Positions 43,903 to 53,449 of a stretch of DNA of 64,000 bases are shown one piece after another. The stretch's first letter is position 1, and the number at the start of each line of letters is the position of its first letter. Source of the DNA: Sarcomyxa edulis (Eukaryota; Basidiomycota; Agaricomycetes; Agaricales; Mycenaceae). Below the pieces are notes generated by a model. It had not been told where the DNA came from, ran no database searches, and worked only from the letters and a program-made list of their open reading frames with translations. A program made the position numbers and the translations under genes. The stretch is from contig QUOL01000014.1 in assembly GCA_009761415.1 (NCBI GenBank), positions 372,001 through 436,000 on the forward strand, given 5' to 3'.

Positions 43903-44832
43903 TCACGACTGGAACGTGGGGAGTTGAGAACGTTGAGATGCAAGTGGGGATCTGTGAGAGTTGTAGTGAATCTCCCTTTTGCAAATTTCTGCAGGTAGTT
44001 TGATACAACATCACATCGGCTACCGGACCTATTTAGAAAGATGAACAGTGAGCACGTGCTGCCGAACGTTCGGCAAAGGTGGTGTCAAGTGAATAGCTTC
44101 CATACAGCAGGACAAGATATCTGCAGTTTGGGTTCCTTCGGGCAGTGAGTAATGGAGGAAGGCTGTCTCGTCACCCTGATTGAGCTCAAGGGGGTACGTA
44201 CCTGGAGAGGACTCCAATTTATGTGGAATAAAATTCCCATCTGCGCGTTGTTTTACTGCGAGAGATAGGTGAAGTTCGTTATGTCGATGGACCTAGACCA
44301 AGGGAGTTATCTCACAGCAAGATCAGCACCAACCTCATGACCGCGTTGCGCCAGTGAACGAAGAAACGGAGACGGAGGACGGAGGACGGGGAATAACGAA
44401 CGGAACTACTGGATCAGGATATTAATGATAGTGCGTTTAGCTTGTTTCTGTAAAGAAAGATCTTGTATATCAACGTCCGCTGGTCAACTAACGATGACAA
44501 ATGGGATTTAGCCAGAGGAGATGAGGTGACTGACCCAACCAGCCGAGAAATGGGGCATCAGATGCTTGTGAGGACTACTTACTTCCCAACGGTGGAAATA
44601 ACAAAACTCAAAGTGCGGACTGTCCTCGGTGAGAAAATCAAAACACAAGATGACATTGGAATCTGAACGTGCGGTTACAGTGAGAAGGTGCATATGATGT
44701 AGAAGCCACTACGGCGATGTGTTAGACGTGCAGTGGACCTGTAAAATGATTGCTGAATTGTCAATAGCCTGCAAAGGAGTCAAGGCAAGATGAAATGAGC
44801 TATCGTCGCTCGATGAAAACATAGACCTACTT
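43903..44832. other. Spacer between kinase copies A and B
   Basis: About 930 bp that includes the N-terminal relic listed separately. No other gene is seen. A purine-rich GACGGAGGACGGAGGACGG stretch lies near 44370-44390. Confidence 0.5.
44035..44125 (-). pseudogene. N-terminal relic of the kinase family
   Basis: On the minus strand, about 25 codons read YGSYSLDTTFAERSAARAHC. This matches the opening of copies A (YGSYSFDITCAER) and B (CGSYPLDTTYARQ) at both DNA and protein level. Flanking sequence on both sides is unrelated, so only this fragment survives. It points to at least one further ancestral copy between A and B. Confidence 0.55.
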
Positions 44833-45990
44833 TCAAAGTGTAGTCCAAGACACGCCCTCATTACAATGAGGGCAACGCGGACTGCGAGATAAGTCAGGCG
44901 CGGAAGGCCGATAGAATTTCGCTTTGCAAGTAGCGCCAGACTTGGGAGATAGCGCTGGGCATTCTGCGCAATGCAACACCCGAGAATAAGCGTGAACGGG
45001 CTCCGCGCGACAGTCACAAAACCCGGTGAAGGTCTCTATACACTCGTATTCCGGAATTTTGTGTAGGTTTGGAGGAGGGAGACATCCCTCGAGGCATCGA
45101 CGAATAAGACTCGCAGTTGACAAGTCGTCAACAAGGCTAAAGTTTGGCCATAAGCCTAGAGCAGATCTCTCCAAGAGCACATCCATTGCATCGTCTAAAC
45201 CTGACCCCGTTGAATCTTCCAGATCTGCCTGCGGTATTCCATCCCCGAGCGGTACAGTACCGGTGTAGATTTCGTAGATCACCATGCCCATGGCATATTT
45301 GTCTTCCGCGTAAGTGGGCGGTTCGTTGGGTAATAAGCAGCGACGCCAGGACGCATATGGGGCTGAGAATATGTTGGGACGAACAAAATTCTCATCTTCG
45401 AAATGAGCATCGTCGAAGTCGCAAAATCTGACTTTGCCGTCAGAGCACATGAGTAAATTCTGTACTTTGACGTCTCCATGGATAATCTTGAGACTGTGAA
45501 GACGGTCAACTAATGCGACGAGTTGGTCGATGAATCCAAGGCGTTCCTCCTTCGAAAAGAATCTAAATTCAAGTTCCTTCGGGAGATAGTACGGGCTAAG
45601 AAATGGAGACTTGATGACCTTTTCTATGGGCATCAGGTATCTGTGGCATGGGTGCTGCGTAAGACACTAGTTGAGACTTTGAGATGGATGGTGAAAGGCT
45701 CACGCAACGATTTTATTATCGTGGTTATATACTCTTCCGAGCGTGGACACAGAACAGTCTCCAGCGGCAGTGATGATTTTCAGAACCCGCTTCAGGTCAA
45801 ACTCTGGGTCTAGGTACCTTTTCCGCACGTTGTGCTGATTGATCCAGACTGAGATGCCGCCCGAGCCTGTAAGAAGTTTTTCGTCATCGCGGCGGTCGGG
45901 AGAATCAGCAGATGCTAGCTGTCGAGCATAAGTGGTGTCGAGCGGATAGCTACCACAGGGAGCAGATGCAAGATCAAGATCATCAACCAT
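44833..45990 (-). CDS. Atypical protein kinase with Cys-rich tail, copy B
   Basis: Exons 45990-45704 and 45640-44833 give 364 residues. The first exon is the same length as in copy A (287 nt) and the intron has the same phase. Start MVDDLDLASAPCGSYPLDTT. Kinase landmarks: VALVDRLHSLKIIHGDVKV with QNLLMCSD, FCDFDDAHFEDENFV, SAPYASWRRCLLPNEPPT and YAEDKYAMGMVIYEIYTGTV. It carries a short insert after the helix F region (QADLEDSTGSGLDDAMDV). Tail: CIETFTGFCDCRAEPVHAYS, HCAECP, CKAKFYRPSAPDL and RCPHCNEGVSWTTL, stop 44833-44835. It is the most diverged at the N-terminus but intact. An in-frame upstream extension to about 46101 exists but does not align with the other copies. It is head-to-head with copy C. 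Confidence 0.8.
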
Positions 45991-46758
45991 AACAAATGAA
46001 AGTTCGAGGAATAGACAAGATTTGGTAAGACAAAGGCTGCCACAAGTCACCGCCGAGTGATACTGGTCTTGATCGGAAAGAGTCGTCGTCTCTGGCCGCA
46101 AGGCTGGGGGTCAGACTTTGACACGTTGACGCTCAAACAGGATGTTGAAAAATAGCTCAGGCAGTTGAGGCGCGATGGTTGTATCTGAGTCAATATTAGT
46201 CAGTGACTGGGAAGATGTCGATGCAGCGACGATCATATTTAGCTACGGGAATTGCCGCGTCACAAGTGACCAGGATTCCCCCGTCACAATTGTGCTAACT
46301 TGGCCTTCATTTATCTCTCCCGCCCTTTTTATTCTCTGGCTTTCTCTGGTCCCGAATTCTTGGCCTCCTTCCTCGGCTTTATTCCCATTTTCACTCACGT
46401 CGTCGAGCCTTTATTTATATACCGACTATATTCCTTCCCACCGCGCCCAAGAGGAGGAGCATGCGGAAAGAATCCCAGGTATACAAGAAGTACCAAAAAT
46501 CTAAGGCTAGGCTCAAAGCGGTCTCTCGCCATCCATATCCACCACAGGCACATAACTTAGGGCAAGGCGTCGCCGTCAGGAAGATCAGCGTCGAGATTAC
46601 TACTAGTACGTGACAGTGGTTGACACCCAAGGTATACTGAACCTCTCCTAGTTTTACCTCGCTCACAGTGTTCGTGCGAACATACAGCCAAGCAACCACA
46701 AAGACCGGATCCGTGACCGAGATACTGATTCAAGTTCGTCAACTATCATCAGCGCGCC
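45991..46758. promoter_or_regulatory. Shared divergent promoter region of kinase copies B and C
   Basis: A 768-bp non-coding interval between the two start codons. A TATTTATATA stretch lies near 46412-46421 on the side of copy C. No other gene is visible. Confidence 0.4.
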
Positions 46759-47948
46759 ATGTCCCTCATCGCCATGCCCCTCACCTCGACATCAACGACT
46801 TCAGCACTTTCGGAAGAAATACCTGTCGACCCAAATTTCTCATCTGCTCCCTTCGGCTACTATCCATTTGACACCAATGTTGCGGCAGAGATCAAGAGAA
46901 AGGCCCTTGACCCCAATCACGATAAAGGGAAACTTTTATCTGGCTCGGATGGTATCTGGGTCTGGTTTTACAACGGTCGTATTCAGAAATCCTACATGGA
47001 TTGTAATGCGGCAAAACGCGTGCTGAATATTATCTATGCTGCTGGGGATTGTTCGGTATCCACAATCGGCCGAGTTTTTGAACGTGACAACCAAATCTCG
47101 GGGTGAGTCTTGAACGCTAAAGATGTCCGATCCAGACTTATGTTTAGAAATCTCGGCATAGCTATACTATGCCTCTTGAGACGGTCATAAAGGCATTCAT
47201 TCCTGTCCCTTACTTCACTCAGAAGTATGTTGAATTGGGTTCAAAGGAGGAGCGCCTTACGCTGATAAACCAACTCATATCATTGGTCGATCGCCTTCAC
47301 AGTCGCAAGATCATCCATGGCGATATAAAAACTGCCAATCTGCTACTTTGCTCTGACGGCGAGCTCCGGTTCATTGACTTTGATGATGCTCGCTTCGAAG
47401 ACGAGAATTTTGTTCGCTCTAACATATTCTCAGCTCCGTACGCATCTTGGCGTCGTAGTGAACTATCCCATGAACCGCCTACATATGCGGAGGATAGACA
47501 CGCTATGGGTATGGTCATTTATGAGTTGTACACTGGTACGGCACCACTCAGTGCGGGAGTGAATTTGGAGGATATATATGATGCACAGGACATGTGGATA
47601 GAGCGATCGTCTTTAGGTTTATGGCCCGACATGTCCGTCATTGACGATTTGGCTATCGCGAACCTTATTCGCGAATGCCTCGAGGGATGCTCTCCCCCTC
47701 CTGCACACCCACTCATACGTCGCCCGCCAGAGTTCCAATGCATCGAGACGTTCACTGGCTTCCGAGACTGCCGCGCAGACCCTATCCACGCTTATTCTCA
47801 AATCTTCCATTGTTTGGATTGTCTAGTGCAGTTTTCCAAGACTAGCGGCGGCTGCAAAGAGAAGTTCTACAGACCAACTGTCCCTGACCTTTCGCTCAGT
47901 CCATGTTGCCCTCATTGCAACGAGGGTGTCTCCTGGACCTTACTGTGA
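46759..47948 (+). CDS. Atypical protein kinase with Cys-rich tail, copy C
   Basis: Exons 46759-47102 and 47162-47948 give 376 residues. A Ser/Thr-rich start (MSLIAMPLTSTSTTSALSEE) precedes SAPFGYYPFDTNVAAEIK. Then come SDGIWVWFYNGRIQKSYMD, AKRVLNIIYAAGDCSV and STIGRVFERDNQISG. After the intron: YTMPLETVIKAFIPVPYFT, LISLVDRLHSRKIIHGDIKT with ANLLLCSDGELRFIDFDDA, SAPYASWRRSELSHEPPT and YAEDRHAMGMVIYELYTGTA. Tail: CIETFTGFRDCRADPIHAYS, HCLDCLVQF, CKEKFYRPTVPDL and CCPHCNEGVSWTLL, stop 47946-47948. It is very similar to copy D over its whole length and into the 3' flank, so the two are a recent duplicate pair. Confidence 0.82.
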
Positions 47949-48029
47949 TGAGTGTATCCGAGTATCTCTTGGCTAGCGACATGCTCTTGAAGCTCTACGC
48001 TTTCATCAGTCTATCCAGGAATACTGATC

Positions 48030-48145
48030 CAAATCATCCAGTTTGGAACACTGCAGTGATACATACTTTCGCATGACAAGATGAGCAATCAGAATTATCT
48101 AAAGATAACAGATTTCGATTCGTTTTGGGAGACCGAAATGGCTGC
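48030..48145 (+). pseudogene. Fragment of the downstream secreted-esterase gene
   Basis: This stretch aligns with 52655-52770, inside the intact esterase gene at 51943-53339. Shared features are the exon end (GNASVI-like), the intron with ATGAGCA and AAGATAACAG, and the exon start containing TTCGTTTTGGGAGACCGA. The rest of the gene is absent. It sits downstream of kinase C just as the intact esterase sits downstream of kinase D. Confidence 0.7.
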
Positions 48146-48622
48146 GTATGTCGGCTTTTCGATCCTGTCACTACACACCTGCGGACACAAGCACGGCTTT
48201 CGCTGCTGGTAGTACGATGAATGAGTCCTACGACCTTGTCCTGTGGGGGACTCAGAGGTTTGTAACAGTCAAGCAACAGTCTGCTCTGTGCGACACATCA
48301 TTTGTGACAAGGAGCACGGGACGTGACATCGCGATCGAACATCTGGCTTTCAGATCAAGTACAGACTTTCGACGCCAAGTTGACAGTCTGCCAGTCTGCT
48401 TTGTCCTCATCTGTCTTGCTTGCTTATGCTTAGCGTCCACATTTCGACGTGTTTCACCTTGATGTCCATCCTCCCAGCTCGTCCATATAGTGGCATAGGT
48501 ATTGCATAAATGTAGAACAGACCGACGACTATTCATACTCGAGAGAAAACAGGTCATACAGCCTTTCAAAGTGTCAAGTAACCCCAATAGACAACAATAC
48601 TACATGCCGGCAGCGACAATCA
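48146..48622. other. Intergenic region
   Basis: About 480 bp with no supported gene. A 104-codon open frame at 48148-48462 has no recognisable motif and is unlike the esterase, so I do not call it. Confidence 0.4.
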
Positions 48623-48847
48623 CTACACCGTAAAAGTTTGGACCCCTGTGCACATAACACAGAGTTTCCTCCCCGGGCTCAAGACGGAGGTAGGTAGAAC
48701 CTGGTAGTGCGGGGACTGGACATTGAGATAAGGGCACCAGACTCTGCTGTCTTTGGCAATATTGCACGGGTGATCCTCATAATAGTAGTGCTTCTGGTCG
48801 GGAGGTTGTGAGCATTGAACGAAATGCTTCAGCATTGTATGGCACAT
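48623..48847 (-). CDS. Small Cys-rich protein
   Basis: A 74-residue single-exon frame from ATG 48847: MCHTMLKHFVQCSQPPDQK, HYYYEDHPCNIAKDSRVW, CPYLNVQSPHYQVLPTS and LSPGRKLCVMCTGVQTFTV. Cysteines near positions 2, 12, 28 and 37 and a closing C-x-x-C fit a pattern seen in many small fungal proteins of unknown role that start MC and end PG-x-C-x-x-C. They may fold around zinc. No signal peptide is present from this ATG, so it is probably not secreted. It lies between kinases C and D on the opposite strand. There is no match to the kinase tail beyond Cys spacing. Confidence 0.5.
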   Translation of the reverse strand: MCHTMLKHFVQCSQPPDQKHYYYEDHPCNIAKDSRVWCPYLNVQSPHYQVLPTSVLSPGRKLCVMCTGVQTFTV

Positions 48848-49659
48848 GACTGTGAATGGCATAAACGGGATCAGAACCACGGAAAGGAATCGATGGAGGA
48901 TTTAGGTATACCGGCGCTTGTAAAGGTGAACAATTGAGTAGCGAAAGATAGTATGGAAGCCCTAGTCAGGACATGAGCACACAAGCAGCAGCATCAGTGA
49001 AGAGACCTTGACATACCTTGAGGACAAAGACTGAAACTGCAGGACCCGAACTCAATGCTACGCACTTATATGTAGGATGAGCCTCGGGCTAAGATTCCTT
49101 CTACCCGGTCTGCCTTGTGGCACTTTACAAGACGTGTGGAAGTTGAGGCGGTAAATTCCGAAGAGAGTTCAAGGACAGACTGATAGATCAGATCCAAACA
49201 GATCTAGCGGTAGGCAGATCTAGCACGAGTCCTATGGCAGTAAAAACACAATTGGTGATTGGCCCAGACCACTCAAAAGGGGTCAAACAACAACTCCGTT
49301 GATGGGGAGAAAAAGGAATCTCAGCTTCTCAGGCTAGCTCAATTTGTGAAGTGTTTCTAAGCGCTATATCTGATTATAAGTATACCGAAAACGATGGCCT
49401 GGGTAATCAGTCCGATATGCGTAGGGAAAATACTCCAGGAAGACCAAGGGGTGTCAGGAGGATTGAGGTACAAGGGATTGGTAGTATAGGGTCTCTCAAA
49501 TTCCATCTTGCACCACCTTGCCGTCAAATTCTTGATGATCTTAGTAACGGTCACGGTCACGATACTGAGGCATGCCGAGAGTTGCCGGTGAACGACCCGT
49601 GAGACAGCCTACGATCTTGAGTCGGACAGTCACCAGTCACTGGCACAATCAGTGCGGCC
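48848..49659. other. Region upstream of kinase copy D
   Basis: About 810 bp with no supported gene. It holds the presumed promoter of kinase D and that of the small Cys-rich gene in the opposite direction. Confidence 0.5.
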
Positions 49660-50818
49660 ATGTCCCTCACCTCAAATCCTCCAACCGAAATGCCTGGCGA
49701 TTCGGACCTGAATTTTGCTTCCGCACCCTGCGGTTGCTATCCGTTTGACACCACTGTTGTTGCAGAGGTCGAGAGAAATGCCCTCGATCCAGATCGCAAT
49801 CGAGGGAAACTTCTATCTGGCTCAGATAGTATCTGGGTCTGGTTTTACAACGGTCGTATACGGAAATCATACATGGATTGTACTGTTGCGAAACGGGTGT
49901 TGAATATCATCTACGCTGCTGGGGACTGTTCAGTATCGACTATTGGCCGAATTTTCGAACGTGACAACCAAATCTCGGGGTGCGTCCTTAACTGCAGTTC
50001 TCAATCAAGCTGACATTCAACTATCACATAGCTATTTCATGCCCCTCGAGACGGTCATAAAGGCTTACCTTCCTCTTCCTTACTTCACTCCGAAGTATGT
50101 TGAGCTGGGTTCGAAAGAGGAGCGCCTTACGCTTATAAATCAACTCATCGCCTTGGTCGATCGTCTTCACAGTCGCAAAATCATCCACGGCGATATAAAA
50201 ACTGCCAACCTACTCGTTTGTTCCGACGGCGAGCTCCGGTTCTGTGACTTCGATGATGCTCATTTTGAAGACGAGAACTACGTTCGTTCCAATATATTCT
50301 CAGCTCCGTACGCGTCTTGGCGCCGTATTGAATTATCCAACGAACCGCCTACATACGCGGAGGATAGATACGCCATGGGTATGGTAATTTATGAACTATA
50401 CACTGGTACAGCACCGCTCAATGCGGGAGTAAATCTGGAGGATATTAATCACGCACAGGACGTGTGGACAGAGCGATCGGCCTTAGGCTTATGGCCCGAC
50501 ATGTCCGTCGTTGACGACTTGACTACCGCGAACCTCATTCGCGAATGCCTGGAGGGATGCTCTCCCCCTCCTGCACACCCGATCATCCGTCGCCCGCCAG
50601 ACTTCCAATGCATCGAGACGTTCACGGGCTTCAGGGACTGCCGCGCAGACCCAATTCACGCCTACTCTCGGATCTTCCATTGTCTGGTTTGTCCGGTGCA
50701 GTTCTCAAAGACTGGCGGCGGCTGCAAAGAGAAGTTCTACAGACCAACTGCCTCTGACATCTCGCTCAGTCCACGTTGCCCCCATTGTAACGAGGGTGTC
50801 TCCTGGACCCTACTGTGA
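49660..50818 (+). CDS. Atypical protein kinase with Cys-rich tail, copy D
   Basis: Exons 49660-49979 and 50032-50818 give 368 residues. The second exon has exactly the same length as in copy C. Start MSLTSNPPTEMPGDSDLN, then SAPCGCYPFDTTVVAEVE, SDSIWVWFYNGRIRKSYMD and AKRVLNIIYAAGDCSVSTIG. Kinase landmarks: HGDIKTANLLVCSDGEL with the catalytic Asp at about residue 161, FCDFDDAHFEDENYV (metal Asp about 179), SAPYASWRRIELSNEPPT and YAEDRYAMGMVIYELYTGTA. Tail: CIETFTGFRDCRADPIHAYS, HCLVCPVQFSKTGGGCKEKF and RCPHCNEGVSWTLL. All copies lack a clear glycine loop and VAIK motif, so ATP binding is unproven. Copy E resembles this copy most closely in the intron. Confidence 0.83.
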
Positions 50819-51942
50819 TGGGAGTATGAGAGTGTTCCATCCATATCTTGGCTGGCGAAGTGCTCATGAAGCCTCACGCTTCTATTATCCTACTCAGAAA
50901 CACTTGTTGGTTATGCTCCAAACCCCTAACACAGTTGCATCCGATCCGTGTAACATCTTCATTATCCGATGTGCCTCTTTCGTGTGACTGTAACCGCTCT
51001 CATTATAAACTCATGCCTTCTCCCTCTACTCATTTTATTCTGACTGACTGTAGGGACCCTCGCACGATAACAAGAAGCACTCGTACTTTCTCAGAATATC
51101 AGAGCATCGAAGCCACTGCCTCAAAGTTGATTGTGTTTGTTGGCGACTCGGACCCCATTTCGTGTTCTCGGCCGATACTTGGGCATCACTGCAACCCTAT
51201 CATATAGATACTTCTCATGCCCCCTTATCGCAGGTCCGGAAAAGGGTTCCAAAACGCACGCTCTATCAACGAAAGAAGCTCTTCGACACCTTCACCTCGA
51301 ATTGGTGGTTCCGCTTGTTGATCGCCGTTCTCCGTTCTCCGTCATCCGTCATCCGTCTTTGGCACCCCCTCTCTAATTCCCCTGATAGTTTTCAAGTCGA
51401 AAGCCAACTGACTCTAAGAATCTTGGATAAGATGTCGATCGCGCCGACGCGTCTTGAATCACATGACCTTTTGTGTTTACACCACCATGACTTGCTCTCG
51501 TCCTGGGTCGGCGATCGCTGCAAAATTCGCACTTTCAGGTTTCCACAAGGCTGAAACCCGACAACTCAAGCCATCACTAATGCTCTCCCTTGCATCTCTA
51601 TTGTTTCCCCTCATTCTTGGTCGAAATAAGTACATGCCTCGGGCAGGCAGCAGCCATCAATCCTGCACCTGCGCCGAATCAAGCTATCTGTCTACTAGTA
51701 CTAACACCCTGCCTTCGAAGCGTAGTGCAGCATGAGTACGTGATACAACCCTTTGCGCCAGGTCAATTCCCCTCTCCGGACCAACGAGCGGGCCGACACT
51801 AGGACTCCTTGAGATGGCCCGGAAGACCATTCGAATCATAGTCAGCTGATGCATGTCCAGCGTCGAGGATACAACATAAGACCACCGGAACGGATATGCT
51901 CACCCTGCGTATATAGCCCTCCAGACGTTTCATCTGGAAATA
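50819..51942. other. Spacer between kinase D and the esterase
   Basis: About 1.1 kb. The first 100 bp are similar to the 3' flank of kinase C. A short direct repeat of CCGTTCT and CCGTCAT units lies near 51324-51358. No gene is seen. Confidence 0.5.
51910..51915 (+). promoter_or_regulatory. TATA-like element before the esterase
   Basis: TATATA lies only 33 bp before the chosen ATG at 51943. If used, the 5' UTR would be extremely short. Confidence 0.35.
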
Positions 51943-53339
51943 ATGCGTCTTACAAGCCTGCTCGCTCCGAGTCTCGTTCTCGCAGGATGGGCTGTCAAAG
52001 CTGTCGTGGTCACTCCCGACAAAGCGAAATTCGATTGGGAAACTACGAAATATGTGTATGCATTTGGAGACTCGTATTCCTTTGTGCAAGGTACCGAAGG
52101 ATTAGCCAATTTCAGGTATGTAGTTCGGTAACGAAGATCGAGTAAGCTGTATTGATTCTTTCCTAGTTTCATAGGCGACATCTTGAACCTCTCTTTCACG
52201 CCTTCCCAGTTACTCTCAAATCGTATAATCCCCAGAAATGTAATCTTGTTTTTTTTTGGGGATAAACTCCCTATCTGATCTATAATACAGACTAGTTCTG
52301 AAGGGTCCAATTGGGTGAGCCTCGAGCGCGTTCAGTTTCTCATAGACGCGCGGATTGACACTCCACAGCTAGAATTTTTGACGGGATGTTTCGAAGGTCT
52401 GCCCTCCCAATGTCGCAAACAACTGTGGAATTTTGCTTTTGCAGGTGCCGATATCGACGGGGCTCTGTGAGTGCAATCCATCTCTTTCCACCCCAAAATT
52501 TGACCCGCTGCGCTAGCCTGCCGCTTCACCACAATTTCACCACGCCTTTGGTGGACCAAGTAAAGCAATGGGCAACTTATGCCTTAGATGTAGTCCCCCA
52601 CCCTGCAGACGAGACACTCACGACCTGGTGGATAGGTATCAATGATACAGGGGATACAGTTGGGAATGCTTCGGTAATACATATCTCTGCATGACGAGAT
52701 GAGCATCCAGAATTAACACTATGCAAAGATAACAGATTTGAATTCGTTTTGGGAGACCGAAATGGCTTCGTACTTCAAGGCTGTGGTGGGTTGGCTTCTC
52801 CATCCTGTGATATCCGTCTCTCAAGCGTTATGTAGCAAAAGGCATACACCGCCGGTCTTCAGGGTACATACCTCTTCATCAACGTACCCCCCGAAGACCG
52901 TTCTCCTGCGGCTATCACCGACCCTACCAAAGCTGCTACTTCAAAACAACACATCTCGGAGTTCAACTCTATCCTCCAATCCCATGTTCAGGCCTTCGCA
53001 GAATCCAATCCGAGCGCTAATGTCCTGACATTCGATGCGAACGCATGGTTTGGCAAAGTTCTGGATCAACCAGAAGAATACGGGTTCACGAATGTGACTG
53101 GGTAAGTCGTCGTCTGAGCCAAGTCGATCGTTGTGACTGACTATCGCTATGTTCCATTTGGCAGATTTTGTACATGTGTGGACCCTGCTGGATACTTCTG
53201 GTTCAGTACGTTCCACGGTTTCCCGTTGGCAAGTGAGGGCCTAATGACATTGACAGATACTGGGCATCCCACTCAGCGCGTCCATCAATTATTGGCCGAA
53301 GCAGTGGATTCCCAACTTCGTCGTTCGAAGTCAAAATGA
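51943..53339 (+). CDS. Secreted GDSL/SGNH esterase, carbohydrate esterase family 16-like
   Basis: A multi-exon gene. ATG 51943 starts a signal peptide (MRLTSLLAPSLVLAGWAVKA). The first catalytic block is YVYAFGDSYSFVQGTEG, with the Ser in GDS. Next come FIGDILNLSFTPSQLLSNR, FLTGCFEGLPSQC, then WNFAFAGADIDGAL (Gly block), VDQVKQWATYALDVVPHPA and TWWIGINDTGDTVGNAS (Asn block). Further exons give LNSFWETEMASYFKAV, GTYLFINVPPEDRSP, FNSILQSHVQAFAESNPS, FCTCVDPAGYFWF and NTGHPTQRVHQLLAEAVD, with the catalytic His in GHPT. Stop 53337-53339. CE16 enzymes remove acetyl groups from plant-wall oligosaccharides. The residue before TGHPT reads Asn by the splice I chose, where an Asp is usual in SGNH triads. 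Confidence 0.83.
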
Positions 53340-53449
53340 TCTTGTCCATGACCTAGCTGAGGCTGCTTAGTCTATTTTGTGAGGCACATATCAGATCGAA
53401 ATCAAGTGATGGTATTCACGTTGACTATGGAAAAGACGTGACAATCTCT

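Noticed and set aside
51324..51358. Short CCGTTCT/CCGTCAT tandem pattern as a possible array
   Set aside because: Only two to three imperfect units of 7 bp with no spacer structure. It is a simple-sequence stretch, not a CRISPR or a meaningful satellite.
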